Assembly (NCBI GenBank): GCA_958295785.1
Contig: OY282377.1
Location: 3,130,385-3,194,384, forward strand
Length of the DNA stretch: 64,000 bases
Reading direction: 5' to 3'
Origin: an uncultured Latescibacterota bacterium
GTDB lineage: Bacteria; Latescibacterota; UBA2968
Shown here: one piece after another, positions 44,035 to 53,282 of the stretch
How the letters are laid out: each line of letters opens with the position of its first letter
Numbering within the stretch: the first letter of the stretch is position 1
The notes under the pieces: generated by a model
Seen by the model: only the letters and a program-made list of their open reading frames with translations
Database searches by the model: none
Told to the model about the DNA's origin: nothing
Position numbers and translations under genes: made by a program

Positions 44035-46362
44035 TTAATTTTCGAGATTGGCGGAAAACGGTTGTCCTCTTATATATCGTTCCATGTGGTTGTAGTCTGG
44101 TGTTTCGCGTTCCGTGACTGGCAATTTGATTCTCGATGCTTTCAATCTCGTCTGGCTGCATTTTCTGCCATAGTTGTACCGATACTGTTCTATATTGAGA
44201 AGCGTTACGAGGAACATGGCGATGTATGCGTTCATCTCAAACTTAGGTACCAGTTTTTCAACGTGATCGGATGCTGAAAACGGGTCTTTTTGGTAAGTAC
44301 AATATCCCAAAACCGCACTGTCAACCGTCAACACGCCCCCATCTTCGGTTGCAATGCTGTAAAAACCATTGACACCATTATTAGTCGCTTGCGTGGTGAC
44401 ATAGGGATATATTCCCGGGCCCGCGCTTTTCAAATCGCCGATAGGCGTCGTTTTACTTCCCGTAATTTCAAATAAATCAGCTAGGGAAAACCATTTCCAA
44501 CGCTCTGTATTCAAAGATACGGGGGGGCCGGATGTTTTATCGGATACACTTCGGCAGACGCGATTGCGAAACAAGTACGTGGAATACTCGTGCAAAGTAT
44601 CTTCAAATAGACCATCTGATACGATGGTGTAATCCGTCTCCATATATGCTTCTGCAGCCCACTCATCTCGAGGCCCTAACCGGACATTTACACTCAGGCC
44701 CGGTTTTGTTTTGCGGTTGATATATAGATCGAGCCACTCTTTCTCGATCTCGGGCCATCGCCCCGATGCGTCTATTCGGCCCCCTACTTTTTGTTTGACA
44801 AACCCATCATTTTTGAAATAGCCGAGAAATGTATTTTTGTTTTTCGGATGGGAATGGTGAGCGAGAAAAATCATGATGCATGAGACAACGCCGACTTTAG
44901 AATTAAAGAAAAGTTCATCGGGCATGGAGCAAACGGCTTCCAATGTGTGATTTTTTAGGATATTTTTCTTCAGCAAAGCTCTGGCACCTCGTACCGCTAA
45001 AGCACATTGCATGGGTAAAATTGCCACGCAAATTGAACCTGGTCGTAAACATTCTAAATTGTTGAGCACGAAATCGAACTCTTCCCTATCGTTCCTTTTA
45101 TCTGCCTTATACGGTGGATTGAGCAAGCCGACTGTGGGATTTTTTTTTTGTATTTCTCGGATGATGGCTTCGTCAAAACAATCACCGCAGTAAATATTCG
45201 ATTTCCCGTCTTGGTGAATATACATGTTGGAAACCGCTAAGGAATAGATATGATCCTGAAATTCAACACCGAAAAGCTGAGATTGCTTAATGCGTTTTTC
45301 CATTTCCATAGACCCTTGTGCCTTATCGATCATGCGTTTCATCGCACTGATGAGGAAACCGCCAGTGCCAGCACAATTGTCATATACTATCGAATGGGTG
45401 TTAACTCGTGCCAAATCGGCAAAGAGTGCTGTAATATGCGGAGGCGTGAGAACGATACCGAGACTTTTGTCGCTATTGGCATATTTGAGAAACTCCACGT
45501 ACAAATTGCCGAGTACGTCCCGATATTTGTGGTTTTTGATGAAGGAAGTCACCTCGGTATCAATGTGTTGAACAATCTCTTTCAGCTCATTTGTTTTTCC
45601 TATTTTTCCCGTCAGCCCTGTCGCCGTTGGCAAAAAGCGAAACTGTTGTTCCAAAATTGACAATCCGGCAACACTTGCATCTTCCAACTGTGCCAGTGCT
45701 GCATTTACGATCATTTTAGCCAATCTAGTTGGATCGTCTTCTGAGGAGTAAGCAGTTTTGAAAGACCGCTGTTCAAGCGCGAGCAATATCGCACTGATAA
45801 GCAAAGATCGGTTGCTTTCGGCGACTTTGTTGCTGTGAAGGCGAACATTTAAGTTGCGTATGAAATTTTGCAGCGACTCATGATCCCGCTGATATTTTAT
45901 CGGGTCTCTTGAGTACCCTTCAATATAATCCGTTGGGGCGAGCAACGCTCCTCCAAAAATTTCAGACGCGCTGTGCTGATTTCTCAGTTGAAGAAAATGC
46001 GAAACCCTGACATCCTGCTCGTTTGTACCGCTCACGCCAATTGCCAACACATCAAAATTTTTGGAAAGATATGACGCATAGAGCAAGGCGCCATCAACGG
46101 CAAAGTCTTTATATTGATCGCGTTGTGGACTCTGGTGTTTTTGCGGGTCTGCTTTGCACTCGACAACGATCAGCAAATCGAATTTCTTTTTTCGCGAAAT
46201 AAGGAAGTCTGGATACCCTCTTCCAGGTCCATCCTTTGAGGCCGATTGAAGCAATTTATTGATTTGAGGTGAATCCGAAGATTGTTCCGCTAGAGTAACT
46301 TCATTACCAAATTTTTGGAAGTGTCGGCGCACAATTTCTGCTGTTTTTCTTTCGTTAGCCAT
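44035..46362 (-). CDS. type IIG-like restriction enzyme-methyltransferase fusion
   Basis: A 775-residue protein combining three activities. N-terminal nuclease: GRGYPDFLIS..FDLLIVVECKAD (PD...ExK). A helical linker follows. The N6-adenine methyltransferase has YDNCAGTGGFLISAM and LLNPPYKADK (about residues 330-450). A C-terminal target-recognition domain reads like a type I HsdS half (WKWFSLADLFEITGSKTTPIGDL). One polypeptide would both cut and modify. The start at 46362 follows AAGGAGGACA; an upstream extension to 46533 lacks support and runs into a repeat. No separate specificity gene lies nearby. Confidence 0.87.
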   Translation of the reverse strand: MANERKTAEIVRRHFQKFGNEVTLAEQSSDSPQINKLLQSASKDGPGRGYPDFLISRKKKFDLLIVVECKADPQKHQSPQRDQYKDFAVDGALLYASYLSKNFDVLAIGVSGTNEQDVRVSHFLQLRNQHSASEIFGGALLAPTDYIEGYSRDPIKYQRDHESLQNFIRNLNVRLHSNKVAESNRSLLISAILLALEQRSFKTAYSSEDDPTRLAKMIVNAALAQLEDASVAGLSILEQQFRFLPTATGLTGKIGKTNELKEIVQHIDTEVTSFIKNHKYRDVLGNLYVEFLKYANSDKSLGIVLTPPHITALFADLARVNTHSIVYDNCAGTGGFLISAMKRMIDKAQGSMEMEKRIKQSQLFGVEFQDHIYSLAVSNMYIHQDGKSNIYCGDCFDEAIIREIQKKNPTVGLLNPPYKADKRNDREEFDFVLNNLECLRPGSICVAILPMQCALAVRGARALLKKNILKNHTLEAVCSMPDELFFNSKVGVVSCIMIFLAHHSHPKNKNTFLGYFKNDGFVKQKVGGRIDASGRWPEIEKEWLDLYINRKTKPGLSVNVRLGPRDEWAAEAYMETDYTIVSDGLFEDTLHEYSTYLFRNRVCRSVSDKTSGPPVSLNTERWKWFSLADLFEITGSKTTPIGDLKSAGPGIYPYVTTQATNNGVNGFYSIATEDGGVLTVDSAVLGYCTYQKDPFSASDHVEKLVPKFEMNAYIAMFLVTLLNIEQYRYNYGRKCSQTRLKASRIKLPVTERETPDYNHMERYIRGQPFSANLEN

Positions 46363-46465
46363 AGTGTCCTCCTTCCCCCCTCTAGTCCCAACCCCAAAGT
46401 GGTCAGCGGTCAGTCCCCGCCCAACAACCCCAAAATCCGAAGCACTTCGATGAACTGCTATCGCA

Positions 46466-46512
46466 GTTGTACACCGTTCCGCTTGTTGTAGGCTGTGTCT
46501 ATGCGGTTTGTC
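46466..46512. repeat. short dispersed repeat, copy of 5511-5558
   Basis: Matches 5511-5558 with a few substitutions over 47 bases, including GCTTGTTGTAGGCTGTGTCT. Both copies are intergenic. Confidence 0.6.
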
Positions 46513-46635
46513 AGGTACTGCGCGAATTGGCATAACATAGTCAAAAACGCCATCGCAATCAAGACGCGATTGTGAAGGCGTTTCGCGTTGAAAATGAAAG
46601 GGCTACACCTGCTGACCGCTTGTGTTACATACGAG

Positions 46636-46661
46636 GACAGGCACAGGGGCCTGTCCCTACG
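46636..46661. repeat. palindromic intergenic repeat
   Basis: ACAGG...CCTGT inverted repeat in the context GGCACAGGGGCCTGTCCCTACG-like, a relative of the copies at 35709 and 42699. Confidence 0.5.
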
Positions 46662-46907
46662 GCTCATGGGAGCGCGGGGGTTGATCGCTGACCACCGGCC
46701 ACTGACTTGTATTTCAACTACAATAGGCCGTGAGTCGCTTGCTGTGGGCGGGGTGGCACCGAATCTATGATGTTGCGGGTATCATTTCCCATTGAGAATT
46801 TACACAGCCGATTGTATCTTGCCATAGGTAATAGGGTCAGGGTGTCTGACCCAAACATTGCAAACCAATTTCACAGTGCATGGCTTTCCAGAGAACAAGG
46901 AGCATTC

Positions 46908-48695
46908 ATGCAGAGGGATTATTCCGAAGTCAAAGGGCAATTGCGGAGTCAAGAGTGGTTCAACAACCCGCACAACATGGGCATGACCGCCGTTTATGTG
47001 GAACGCTACATGAACTACGGCTGGACGCGCGAGGAACTCCAATCGGGCAAACCCGTCATCGGCATCGCGCAAACGGGCGGGGATCTCACGCCCTGCAATC
47101 GCATTCACGTTGAATTGGTCGACCGCGTCAAAGCCGGTATCCGCGACAACGGGGGCATCCCCTTTGAATTTCCCGTTCACCCCATTGCCGAACAGGGCAA
47201 ACGGCCCACGGCCGCACTGGATCGCAACCTCGCGTATTTGGGCTTGGTCGAAATCCTGCACGGCTATCCCATTGACGGCGTGGTGCTTACCACAGGGTGC
47301 GACAAAACCACGCCTGCGTGCATCATGGGCGCCTGCACCCTCAACCTGCCCGCCATTGTACTCTCGGGCGGCCCCATGCTCGATGGGCACTTTCAAGGGC
47401 GTCTGGCCGGATCGGGCACGGTCGTGTGGGAAGCGCGCGAACGCCATGCGGCCGGGGAGATCGACTACGACGGGTTTATGGACCTCGTCACGTCCTCCTC
47501 GCCCAGCCTGGGCCATTGCAACACGATGGGCACGGCCCTGTCCATGAACGCTTTGGCCGAAGCCTTGGGCTTGTCCCTGACGGGTTGTGCGGCCATTCCC
47601 GCGCCCTATCGCGCCCGCAAGCAGATGGCCTATGGCACGGGCCTCCGCATCGTGGATATGGTCAAAGAAGACCTCACCCCGGACAAAATTTTGACGCCCA
47701 AAGCCTTTCAAAACGCCATTGTGGTCAACTCTGCGCTCGGGGGATCGACCAATGCGCCGGTTCACATCACCGCGATAGCGCGACACATCGGGCACGCGCT
47801 CCCGGCAAAAGACTGGCAAACTTATGGTCACAACATCCCCTTGCTCGTCAACTGCCAGCCCGCGGGCGAATACTTGGGCGAGGCGTTTTACCGCGCCGGG
47901 GGCGTGCCCGCGGTCATGGCCGAACTCGTCAAAGCAGACAAACTCCACGCGGACTGCATGACCGTCACGGGCGAGACCATGGGCGAAAATCTCGAGGGCA
48001 TCGCCATTGAAGACGACCGCGTCATCAAGCCCTACGACCGGCCCCTAAAAGAAAACGCGGGTTTTATCGTCCTCAGCGGCAACCTCTTTGAATCGGGCTT
48101 GCTCAAAACCTCGGTGATCGGCGACGCGTTCCGCAAAAAATACCTCCAGCGCGAAGGCGACGAAAACGCATGGGAAGGCGCGGCCGTGGTCTTTGACGGC
48201 CCGGAGGATTACCACCACCGCATCGACGACCCCGAGTTGCCCATCGATGAAAATGCCATGCTGTTCGTGCGCTATTGCGGGCCTGTGGGCTATCCCGGCT
48301 CCGCCGAAGTCGTCAACATGCTCCCGCCCGAACGCCTCGTGCAGGCCGGCATTTCCGAACTGCCCTGCATTGGCGACGGGCGTCAAAGCGGCACGTCTGC
48401 CAGCCCGTCCATCCTCAACGCGTCGCCCGAAGCCACAGTCGGGGGCGGCCTGGCGTTTCTCAAAACCGGCGACCGCGTGCGGATCGACCTCAACACATGC
48501 ACGGTCAACGTGCTCATCAGCGAAGAAGAACTCGCGCGGCGCAAAAAGGATTGGAAACAACCCGACCTGACCCACCAAACGCCCTGGCAGGAACTCTACC
48601 GTCAAAACGTGGGGCAACTCGCGGATGGCGCGTGCTTGGAACTGGCTGTCAAATACCAAAACGCGCGCGACAACACCCCCCGCCACTCGCACTAA
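46908..48695 (+). CDS. IlvD/Edd-family sugar-acid dehydratase
   Basis: A 595-residue iron-sulfur dehydratase. Cluster-ligand regions: TPCNRIHVE, TTGCDKTTPACIMG and SLGHCNTMGTA; also VVNSALGGSTNAPVHITAIA, VLSGNLFESGLLKTSVI and DGRQSGTSASPSILNASPEA. The layout and length fit the sugar-acid (xylonate/arabonate-type) branch of IlvD/Edd better than dihydroxy-acid dehydratase, but both are possible. The start at 46908 has AAGGAG 6 bases upstream. With uxuA it widens the sugar-acid catabolic theme. The stop overlaps the stop of the convergent methyltransferase. Confidence 0.9.
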   Translation: MQRDYSEVKGQLRSQEWFNNPHNMGMTAVYVERYMNYGWTREELQSGKPVIGIAQTGGDLTPCNRIHVELVDRVKAGIRDNGGIPFEFPVHPIAEQGKRPTAALDRNLAYLGLVEILHGYPIDGVVLTTGCDKTTPACIMGACTLNLPAIVLSGGPMLDGHFQGRLAGSGTVVWEARERHAAGEIDYDGFMDLVTSSSPSLGHCNTMGTALSMNALAEALGLSLTGCAAIPAPYRARKQMAYGTGLRIVDMVKEDLTPDKILTPKAFQNAIVVNSALGGSTNAPVHITAIARHIGHALPAKDWQTYGHNIPLLVNCQPAGEYLGEAFYRAGGVPAVMAELVKADKLHADCMTVTGETMGENLEGIAIEDDRVIKPYDRPLKENAGFIVLSGNLFESGLLKTSVIGDAFRKKYLQREGDENAWEGAAVVFDGPEDYHHRIDDPELPIDENAMLFVRYCGPVGYPGSAEVVNMLPPERLVQAGISELPCIGDGRQSGTSASPSILNASPEATVGGGLAFLKTGDRVRIDLNTCTVNVLISEEELARRKKDWKQPDLTHQTPWQELYRQNVGQLADGACLELAVKYQNARDNTPRHSH

Positions 48696-50200
48696 AAAAG
48701 CGCGAATTGAGACGCGCTGATTTCAGCATCTGCGCACGGCCCATACAGGGTTTTGTGCTGCATCTTTGCGAGTGCCCGCAAATCCAACCGCTTGAGGATA
48801 TGCGCGGTGATCGGGCGTTTGGCATCCCAAAAAATGAACGCCCGCAAAAACTCACGCGCGGCTTTTGAATTGAGCAGATCGGCACACAAAACCGCCTCAT
48901 TCCGATTTGTGCAGGGCAAAAAATAACACGTATCGTCAACCATTGCGGGTTTGCCATCCACAGGTGGAATGATTGAAAATTGGATCCTTTTGTACAATCC
49001 CGAAATCGCCACCTTCCACGCGGCAAAGGAATAATCGCCGACGCCAAAAATGGAAAAACGCGGTTTATTCTTGTAAACAGAGCTTTTTCTTTGATCCAAC
49101 TCGTCCGCGTATTCGGTCAAATACGACCACGTCTTGGGTGCGCTCTCCCGAATAATGCGGGTGTCATCGCCGACGCTTTTTTGCGTGATTAGAACCCAAC
49201 GCTCGGGCCTGTTGGTCAACCCCTTTGCCACAGCCGAACTTTTGTACAGCGGGAACACAAACTCGTCCTCAATATCGACCCTCTCGCCCAAGCCATTGAC
49301 AAACGCGCCCTCTCTGCGGATAAATTCCATCACTTGAACGCAATCGTGTTTGACGCCCGACCGCCATGCAACGGGCACCTGCCCATCGAGTTGCGACCAC
49401 TTTTTGTATTTTTTCTGATCGGCCAAAAGGGTTGCCTCGTGCATTCCTATCGCAGAGATTTTACGCGCAGTCGAAACGCCGCTGAAAACACCGCACGCCT
49501 TGGCCCCAGCAGGCGGGCCCGCCCGACACACCAGCAGGCAGGCGGGCGCAGACACATTGAAATGCGCCTTGGCATCCACGGTGTATAACCGGGTATCCGA
49601 GATGCTGAAATCCCGAGTCCATATATGTTTCAACACTTTTCTCGCAACCGCAGTCTTGCACAGCATCGCCAATACAGCGCGCCTGTGTTGCAATTTATCC
49701 AGCAGGTGAATGAGCATCCACTCGGATATGTCGAAATTGGATTTTCCGGTTATGGCATCGAATCCCCTGTGGCCTTGAAAATTATTTTTGATGGGCAAAT
49801 TCGATCCCCGAATGCGCCCCAAAACCGAATTGGTCACCCACGGCGGATTGCCGAGCACGAGAATGGGTTCAGGCAGGTGGGGCAAAATATCCTCCCAATC
49901 GAGTTGAAAAAAATCCGCATGTCTCAGTTCCACCCGCTTGCGGTCTGCCTGTCGCAGTTTTTGTTCGAGAACCCGCAGATATGCCCGGTTAATCTCAATG
50001 CCCAAAAATTTCCGCGCATGCTCAAAAGCGGCCATCGCACTGATAAGAAACCCCCCTATCCCGCACGTCGGTTCAACGACACTCTTGGGACGCACGCCCT
50101 CGGCAAGCAGGCAATGGCAAATCTCATCTGCGAGATGAGATGGCGTTTGAAAATCGCCAAACTCCACGACCTGTCTTTTTTTTTGGTTTTTCCCAGTCAT
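48692..50200 (-). CDS. N6-adenine DNA methyltransferase (Eco57I/TaqI-like)
   Basis: A 502-residue gamma-class methyltransferase: QTPSHLADEICHCLL, VVEPTCGIGGFLISAM (SAM site), FLGIEINRAY, LRHADFFQLDW and LVLGNPPWVTNS (catalytic NPPW), followed by a long target-recognition region. No endonuclease partner is adjacent, so it may be a solitary enzyme or a fused one with a divergent nuclease. Its start overlaps a small upstream frame in ATGA. Its TAG stop and the TAA of the dehydratase share two bases on opposite strands. Confidence 0.85.
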   Translation of the reverse strand: MTGKNQKKRQVVEFGDFQTPSHLADEICHCLLAEGVRPKSVVEPTCGIGGFLISAMAAFEHARKFLGIEINRAYLRVLEQKLRQADRKRVELRHADFFQLDWEDILPHLPEPILVLGNPPWVTNSVLGRIRGSNLPIKNNFQGHRGFDAITGKSNFDISEWMLIHLLDKLQHRRAVLAMLCKTAVARKVLKHIWTRDFSISDTRLYTVDAKAHFNVSAPACLLVCRAGPPAGAKACGVFSGVSTARKISAIGMHEATLLADQKKYKKWSQLDGQVPVAWRSGVKHDCVQVMEFIRREGAFVNGLGERVDIEDEFVFPLYKSSAVAKGLTNRPERWVLITQKSVGDDTRIIRESAPKTWSYLTEYADELDQRKSSVYKNKPRFSIFGVGDYSFAAWKVAISGLYKRIQFSIIPPVDGKPAMVDDTCYFLPCTNRNEAVLCADLLNSKAAREFLRAFIFWDAKRPITAHILKRLDLRALAKMQHKTLYGPCADAEISASQFALF

Positions 50201-50391
50201 AATATTTCTAATATCCCCTCAACTTGTCCCGCTTGGTCAATGAGCCTACGATACTGAAGCCGCCACTGTAAGGCGTTGGAAATTGTGAGGTACCCAATAT
50301 TGGGCGGATTCTTAAATAACTCTTGAGCTATCCGCCGCGCTTCAATTTCGCTTCCTTTGGTGAAATGTTGGGGACATTTGAAGATAGTCAT
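50197..50391 (-). CDS. small ORF coupled to the methyltransferase, doubtful
   Basis: 64 residues starting MTIFKCPQHFTKGSEIEARR; no family seen and no ribosome-binding site. The ATGA overlap with the methyltransferase is the only support. It may be the remnant end of a longer gene whose 5' part was lost where modB begins. Confidence 0.3.
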   Translation of the reverse strand: MTIFKCPQHFTKGSEIEARRIAQELFKNPPNIGYLTISNALQWRLQYRRLIDQAGQVEGILEIL

Positions 50392-50405
50392 TTTTTTTAT
50401 TTTTT

Positions 50406-51086
50406 ATGATACTCCCAACTTCCGAAGAATACACTGTCCTCGCCCTCTCGCTCAAGGTGGGCGTGCTCTGCGTGGTGATCAGCCTGCCCTTTGCCGTCTC
50501 GTTGGGGTGGGTGCTGGCGCGCAAAAACTTTCGCGGCAAGCTCCTCCTCGACGGCTTGTGCCACCTGCCCCTCGTGTTGCCGCCCGTCGTGGTCGGCTAT
50601 TTGCTCCTCCTGCTGTTGGGACGCCGAGGGTTTTTGGGTCATATTCTGAGCGAATGGTTTGGGTTGCAAATCGCGTTTACGTGGCGCGGTGCTGTTCTGT
50701 CTGCTGCTGTGGTGGGGTTCCCGCTCATGTTGAGAGCCGTGCGCTTGGCGATTGAAAGCGTCGACCCCCGGCTTGAACGCGCAGCGCGCACCCTCGGCGC
50801 CCATCCGCTTCGCGCCTTTGTTTCCATTACGTTGCGCTTGGCCGCGCCGGGCGTGCTCGTGGGATGCCTCTTGGCATTTGCCCGCAGCTTGGGCGAATTT
50901 GGCGCGACCATCACCTTTGTCTCCAACATCGCCGGCGAAACCCGCACCCTCCCGCTCGCCATTTTCACGTACATCAACCAACCCGACGGCGAAGCAGCGG
51001 CCGCGCGCTTGGTCGTCCTCTCCATCATCCTCTCGCTGGGCGCGCTCATCGCCAGCGAGGCCATTGCCCGCAAAATGAAATCCTAA
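50406..51086 (+). CDS. modB: molybdate ABC transporter permease ModB
   Basis: A 226-residue permease with five to six TM helices. LPPVVVGYLLLLLLGRRG and the EAA loop RAARTLGAHPLRAFVSITLRLAAPGVLVG match ModB/CysT-type permeases, and SLGEFGATITFVSNIAGETRTLPLAIF is strongly ModB. It is followed after 3 bases by modC. The usual modA (binding protein) should lie upstream, but that side is occupied by the divergent methyltransferase genes. Confidence 0.93.
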   Translation: MILPTSEEYTVLALSLKVGVLCVVISLPFAVSLGWVLARKNFRGKLLLDGLCHLPLVLPPVVVGYLLLLLLGRRGFLGHILSEWFGLQIAFTWRGAVLSAAVVGFPLMLRAVRLAIESVDPRLERAARTLGAHPLRAFVSITLRLAAPGVLVGCLLAFARSLGEFGATITFVSNIAGETRTLPLAIFTYINQPDGEAAAARLVVLSIILSLGALIASEAIARKMKS

Positions 51087-51089
51087 CCC

Positions 51090-51803
51090 ATGCTCACCTT
51101 GCGCGTACACAAACAACTCGCTGAATTTACCCTTGAAGTCGATGTGACGTGCGCCCATCCGGTCACGGCGATATTCGGGCCATCGGGCGCGGGCAAGACC
51201 ACGATCCTCAATCTCGTCAGCGGCTTGATGCGCCCAGACAGCGGCGAAATCACCTTGGAGGACATCCCCCTCTTCCACGCGGAAAAGGGCATTGACCTGC
51301 CCCCGGAACAGCGGCGCGTAGGCCATGTGTTTCAAGACGACCTGCTCTTTCCCCACTTGAGCGCACGCCAAAACCTCGCGTATGGCTACCAATTTCTCGC
51401 CCCATCAGAACGCAAATTTCACCCCGATGCCATCGCGGACCTGCTCGAATTAACCGCTTTGCTCGACCGCCGGCCCGCGTTGCTCTCGGCCGGGGAACGC
51501 CAGCGCGTCGCGCTCGGGCGCGCCATCCTGACCTCGCCCAAGTTGCTTCTCATGGACGAACCCTTGGCCGCGCTCGACCGGGAACTCAAAGACCGCATCA
51601 TGCCGTATTTGCGCCACATTCGCACGGACTTGGGCATCCCCATGCTCTACGTGAGCCACGCGGTCGGGGAAATCCTGCAACTCACCGAGCAAGTCATCGC
51701 ACTCAACCGCGGGCGAGTGCTCGCGCACGGCAACTTTTCTTCTATCGCGCACCAAGCCCAAATCCTCCCCTTGCTCAAAACACGCGGGTTTGAAGGGGAA
51801 TAG
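51090..51803 (+). CDS. modC: molybdate ABC transporter ATPase ModC (lacking the MOP domain)
   Basis: A 237-residue ATPase. Walker A GPSGAGKTT, QRRVGHVFQDDLLFPHLSARQNLAYG, signature LSAGERQRVALGRAI (LSAGE is typical for ModC/CysA relatives), Walker B LLLMDEPLAALD and VSHAVGEI. Typical ModC is about 350 residues with a C-terminal molybdate-binding MOP domain; here the protein ends right after the ATPase core. Short ModC forms exist, so this need not be damage. Confidence 0.9.
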   Translation: MLTLRVHKQLAEFTLEVDVTCAHPVTAIFGPSGAGKTTILNLVSGLMRPDSGEITLEDIPLFHAEKGIDLPPEQRRVGHVFQDDLLFPHLSARQNLAYGYQFLAPSERKFHPDAIADLLELTALLDRRPALLSAGERQRVALGRAILTSPKLLLMDEPLAALDRELKDRIMPYLRHIRTDLGIPMLYVSHAVGEILQLTEQVIALNRGRVLAHGNFSSIAHQAQILPLLKTRGFEGE

Positions 51804-52149
51804 CCCAAAAAATTTCCCTCAAAGTGCATCCAAAGGCATGTAACAGTGAAGGCCGAAAAAAATCCCAAATTCTTCCTTGACGAATTGGGATTCTCTGAGT
51901 ATCTTTTCGCGTCTCAACAGTCGCAACCCATCACCTTACAAACAGGGAATCCATCGTGTATATTTTCAATCCCACACCATTGGGCTGAGTGTCCTGGTAC
52001 GACATTCGCAATAACACGAGAAACTCGCTTTCAATCTCGCCATTGTTGCTCTCTCTCAATCGTCCCCCCAGGATCGCTCGCAACACAACGAACGCGCTTT
52101 TGTCGCGCTTGGGGAGGATGTATGGCTTGTTGAACGCATCAAAGAACAG

Positions 52150-52178
52150 GGCCATCCCTCGCCGGATGGCCTTTTTTT
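52150..52178 (+). terminator. rho-independent terminator 1 of a tandem pair
   Basis: GGCCATCC (52150-52157) / GGATGGCC (52164-52171) with a 6-base loop and seven Ts. Confidence 0.85.
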
Positions 52179-52179
52179 A

Positions 52180-52216
52180 GGCCACAGTGCGACCAAAACG
52201 CGGTGGCCTTTTTTTT
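52180..52216 (+). terminator. rho-independent terminator 2 of a tandem pair
   Basis: GGCCAC (52180-52185) / GTGGCC (52203-52208), then eight Ts. Begins one base after the T-run of terminator 1. Confidence 0.75.
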
Positions 52217-52323
52217 CAAGGAGGCGCGATGATGATTTGACAAACGAGTTGCAAAATCGGACTGGTATCACTTCTCACCCCCAAACAGAGAGGAGGTTCG
52301 ACATGACGCCAGTGCAAACAAAA

Positions 52324-52364
52324 AGGCCCTCGCGCGAGTCTTTGGCCGGACGCCGCGAGGACCT
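52324..52364 (+). promoter_or_regulatory. GC-rich hairpin
   Basis: CCTCGCG (52328-52334) pairs with CGCGAGG (52354-52360), and AGG/CCT can extend the stem across a C/A mismatch. No T-run follows. Confidence 0.4.
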
Positions 52365-52456
52365 CTGAACACACCGATCAGTACGTGCGGTGTTCGCATA
52401 ATTTAGGACAAATTTTCCATAACTGCAAATGAAATATAAACTTGTGGAGACAGCCC

Positions 52457-52654
52457 ATGCAAACGTGGAAGGATGTGTTTCGCAGAAAAGAGGAACGGCA
52501 AAATCTGAAAAACATCGGATTTTGCATCCTGATCACCGTCGCGCTCGTCACGGGTTCGTACGCTCTGTCGTCGCTGCGCGACATCTTTCAAGTCTCGCGC
52601 GCGGCGCCCGCAGAGTGGGAAGTGACCGCGACGCTTGACCTCGTTGAAGACTGA
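52457..52654 (+). CDS. small single-TM protein ahead of an ECF sigma factor
   Basis: A 65-residue protein: basic N-terminus (KDVFRRKEERQNLKN), one TM helix (about 21-40) and an outside tail. The ATG at 52457 has GGAG 8 bases upstream. It precedes the sigma factor by 32 bases, a position in which anti-sigma factors are found, but it lacks any zinc-binding anti-sigma domain. It shares the post-TM pattern LRDIF with the protein at 54469-54633 (LRDVF). Function unknown. Confidence 0.5.
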   Translation: MQTWKDVFRRKEERQNLKNIGFCILITVALVTGSYALSSLRDIFQVSRAAPAEWEVTATLDLVED

Positions 52655-52686
52655 ATCGACAACCATTCACCAAAAGGGTGCAAACC

Positions 52687-53268
52687 ATGCAGTATGCAGA
52701 AGAGAGGGACTTGGTGCGCCGCACCTTGAACGGCGATGCCCGCGCTTTCAACAGGCTCTACAAACGCCATCACCCTCGGATTTTGGCAACCCTGATCGGG
52801 CGAACCCAAAACCGACACGATGCCGAAGACCTGATGCAAGTGACCTTCTTGCGCGCCTATCGCGGTTTGGCCGGGTTTCGCGGGGACGCCGCATTTTCGA
52901 CTTGGCTGATGCAAATTGCCCTGAATGTGTGTACCACGCACCTGCGCGCCAAACAAGCCCGCAGGTCTTGGCAAAAGACTATTGAAGACCCGCAGTTGGG
53001 GTATCGAGACACATGGGAGCCTGCCGACGCAGAGCGTCCCGACGACGCGCTGTCTCGAAAAGAATGCCGCGAAATGCTCGAAGAACGCATCGCAGAATTG
53101 CCACAGCAGTATCGCCACGCCGTGCGGTTGCGCTATGTGCAAGATCGATCTTATGCAGAAATTGCCCGAGAACTCGGCGTGCCCATGGGCACATTGAAAA
53201 CCTGGCTACACCGGGCGCGACACCAGTTGCAAGCCTCGCTCAACGAGACCGAACTCGCAACGATGTAG
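52687..53268 (+). CDS. ECF-type RNA polymerase sigma factor
   Basis: A 193-residue sigma factor. Region 2: FNRLYKRHHPRILATLIGRTQNRHDAEDLMQVTFLRAYRGL and STWLMQIALNVC. Region 4: LPQQYRHAVRLRYVQDRSYAEIARELGVPMGTLKTWLHRAR (helix-turn-helix). The ATG at 52687 is preferred over an in-frame GTG at 52678 because AAAAGGG lies 8 bases upstream. No typical anti-sigma gene follows. The short TM protein upstream is the only candidate partner. Confidence 0.92.
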   Translation: MQYAEERDLVRRTLNGDARAFNRLYKRHHPRILATLIGRTQNRHDAEDLMQVTFLRAYRGLAGFRGDAAFSTWLMQIALNVCTTHLRAKQARRSWQKTIEDPQLGYRDTWEPADAERPDDALSRKECREMLEERIAELPQQYRHAVRLRYVQDRSYAEIARELGVPMGTLKTWLHRARHQLQASLNETELATM

Positions 53269-53282
53269 CGAACCTGCGGCAC

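Larger units (their letters stand above)
46363..46907. other. gene-free stretch with two dispersed repeats
   Basis: Between the type IIG gene and the dehydratase. It holds the repeat 46466-46512 (copy of 5511-5558) and a palindromic repeat at 46636-46661 (GACAGGCACAGGGGCCTGTC core). No gene recognised; in-frame extensions of the dehydratase into 46767-46907 lack a ribosome-binding site. Confidence 0.55.
51804..52456. other. 653-base gene-poor stretch with terminators
   Basis: No confident gene. A minus-strand frame of 74 codons (52155 to 51931) without a ribosome-binding site could be a remnant. Three hairpins occupy 52150-52364 (listed separately). The segment 52225-52325 holds nothing recognised. 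Confidence 0.5.

Noticed and set aside
44010-44040. tRNA-like GGTTCGAGCC string
   Set aside because: No acceptor or anticodon stems can be formed around it.
46800-47948. 382-codon minus-strand frame opposite the sugar-acid dehydratase
   Set aside because: Mirror of a GC-rich coding gene; no ribosome-binding site or known motif.
50397-51392. 331-codon minus-strand frame opposite modB
   Set aside because: Low-complexity Gln/Glu/Arg content and exact overlap with modB and modC, which are well supported.
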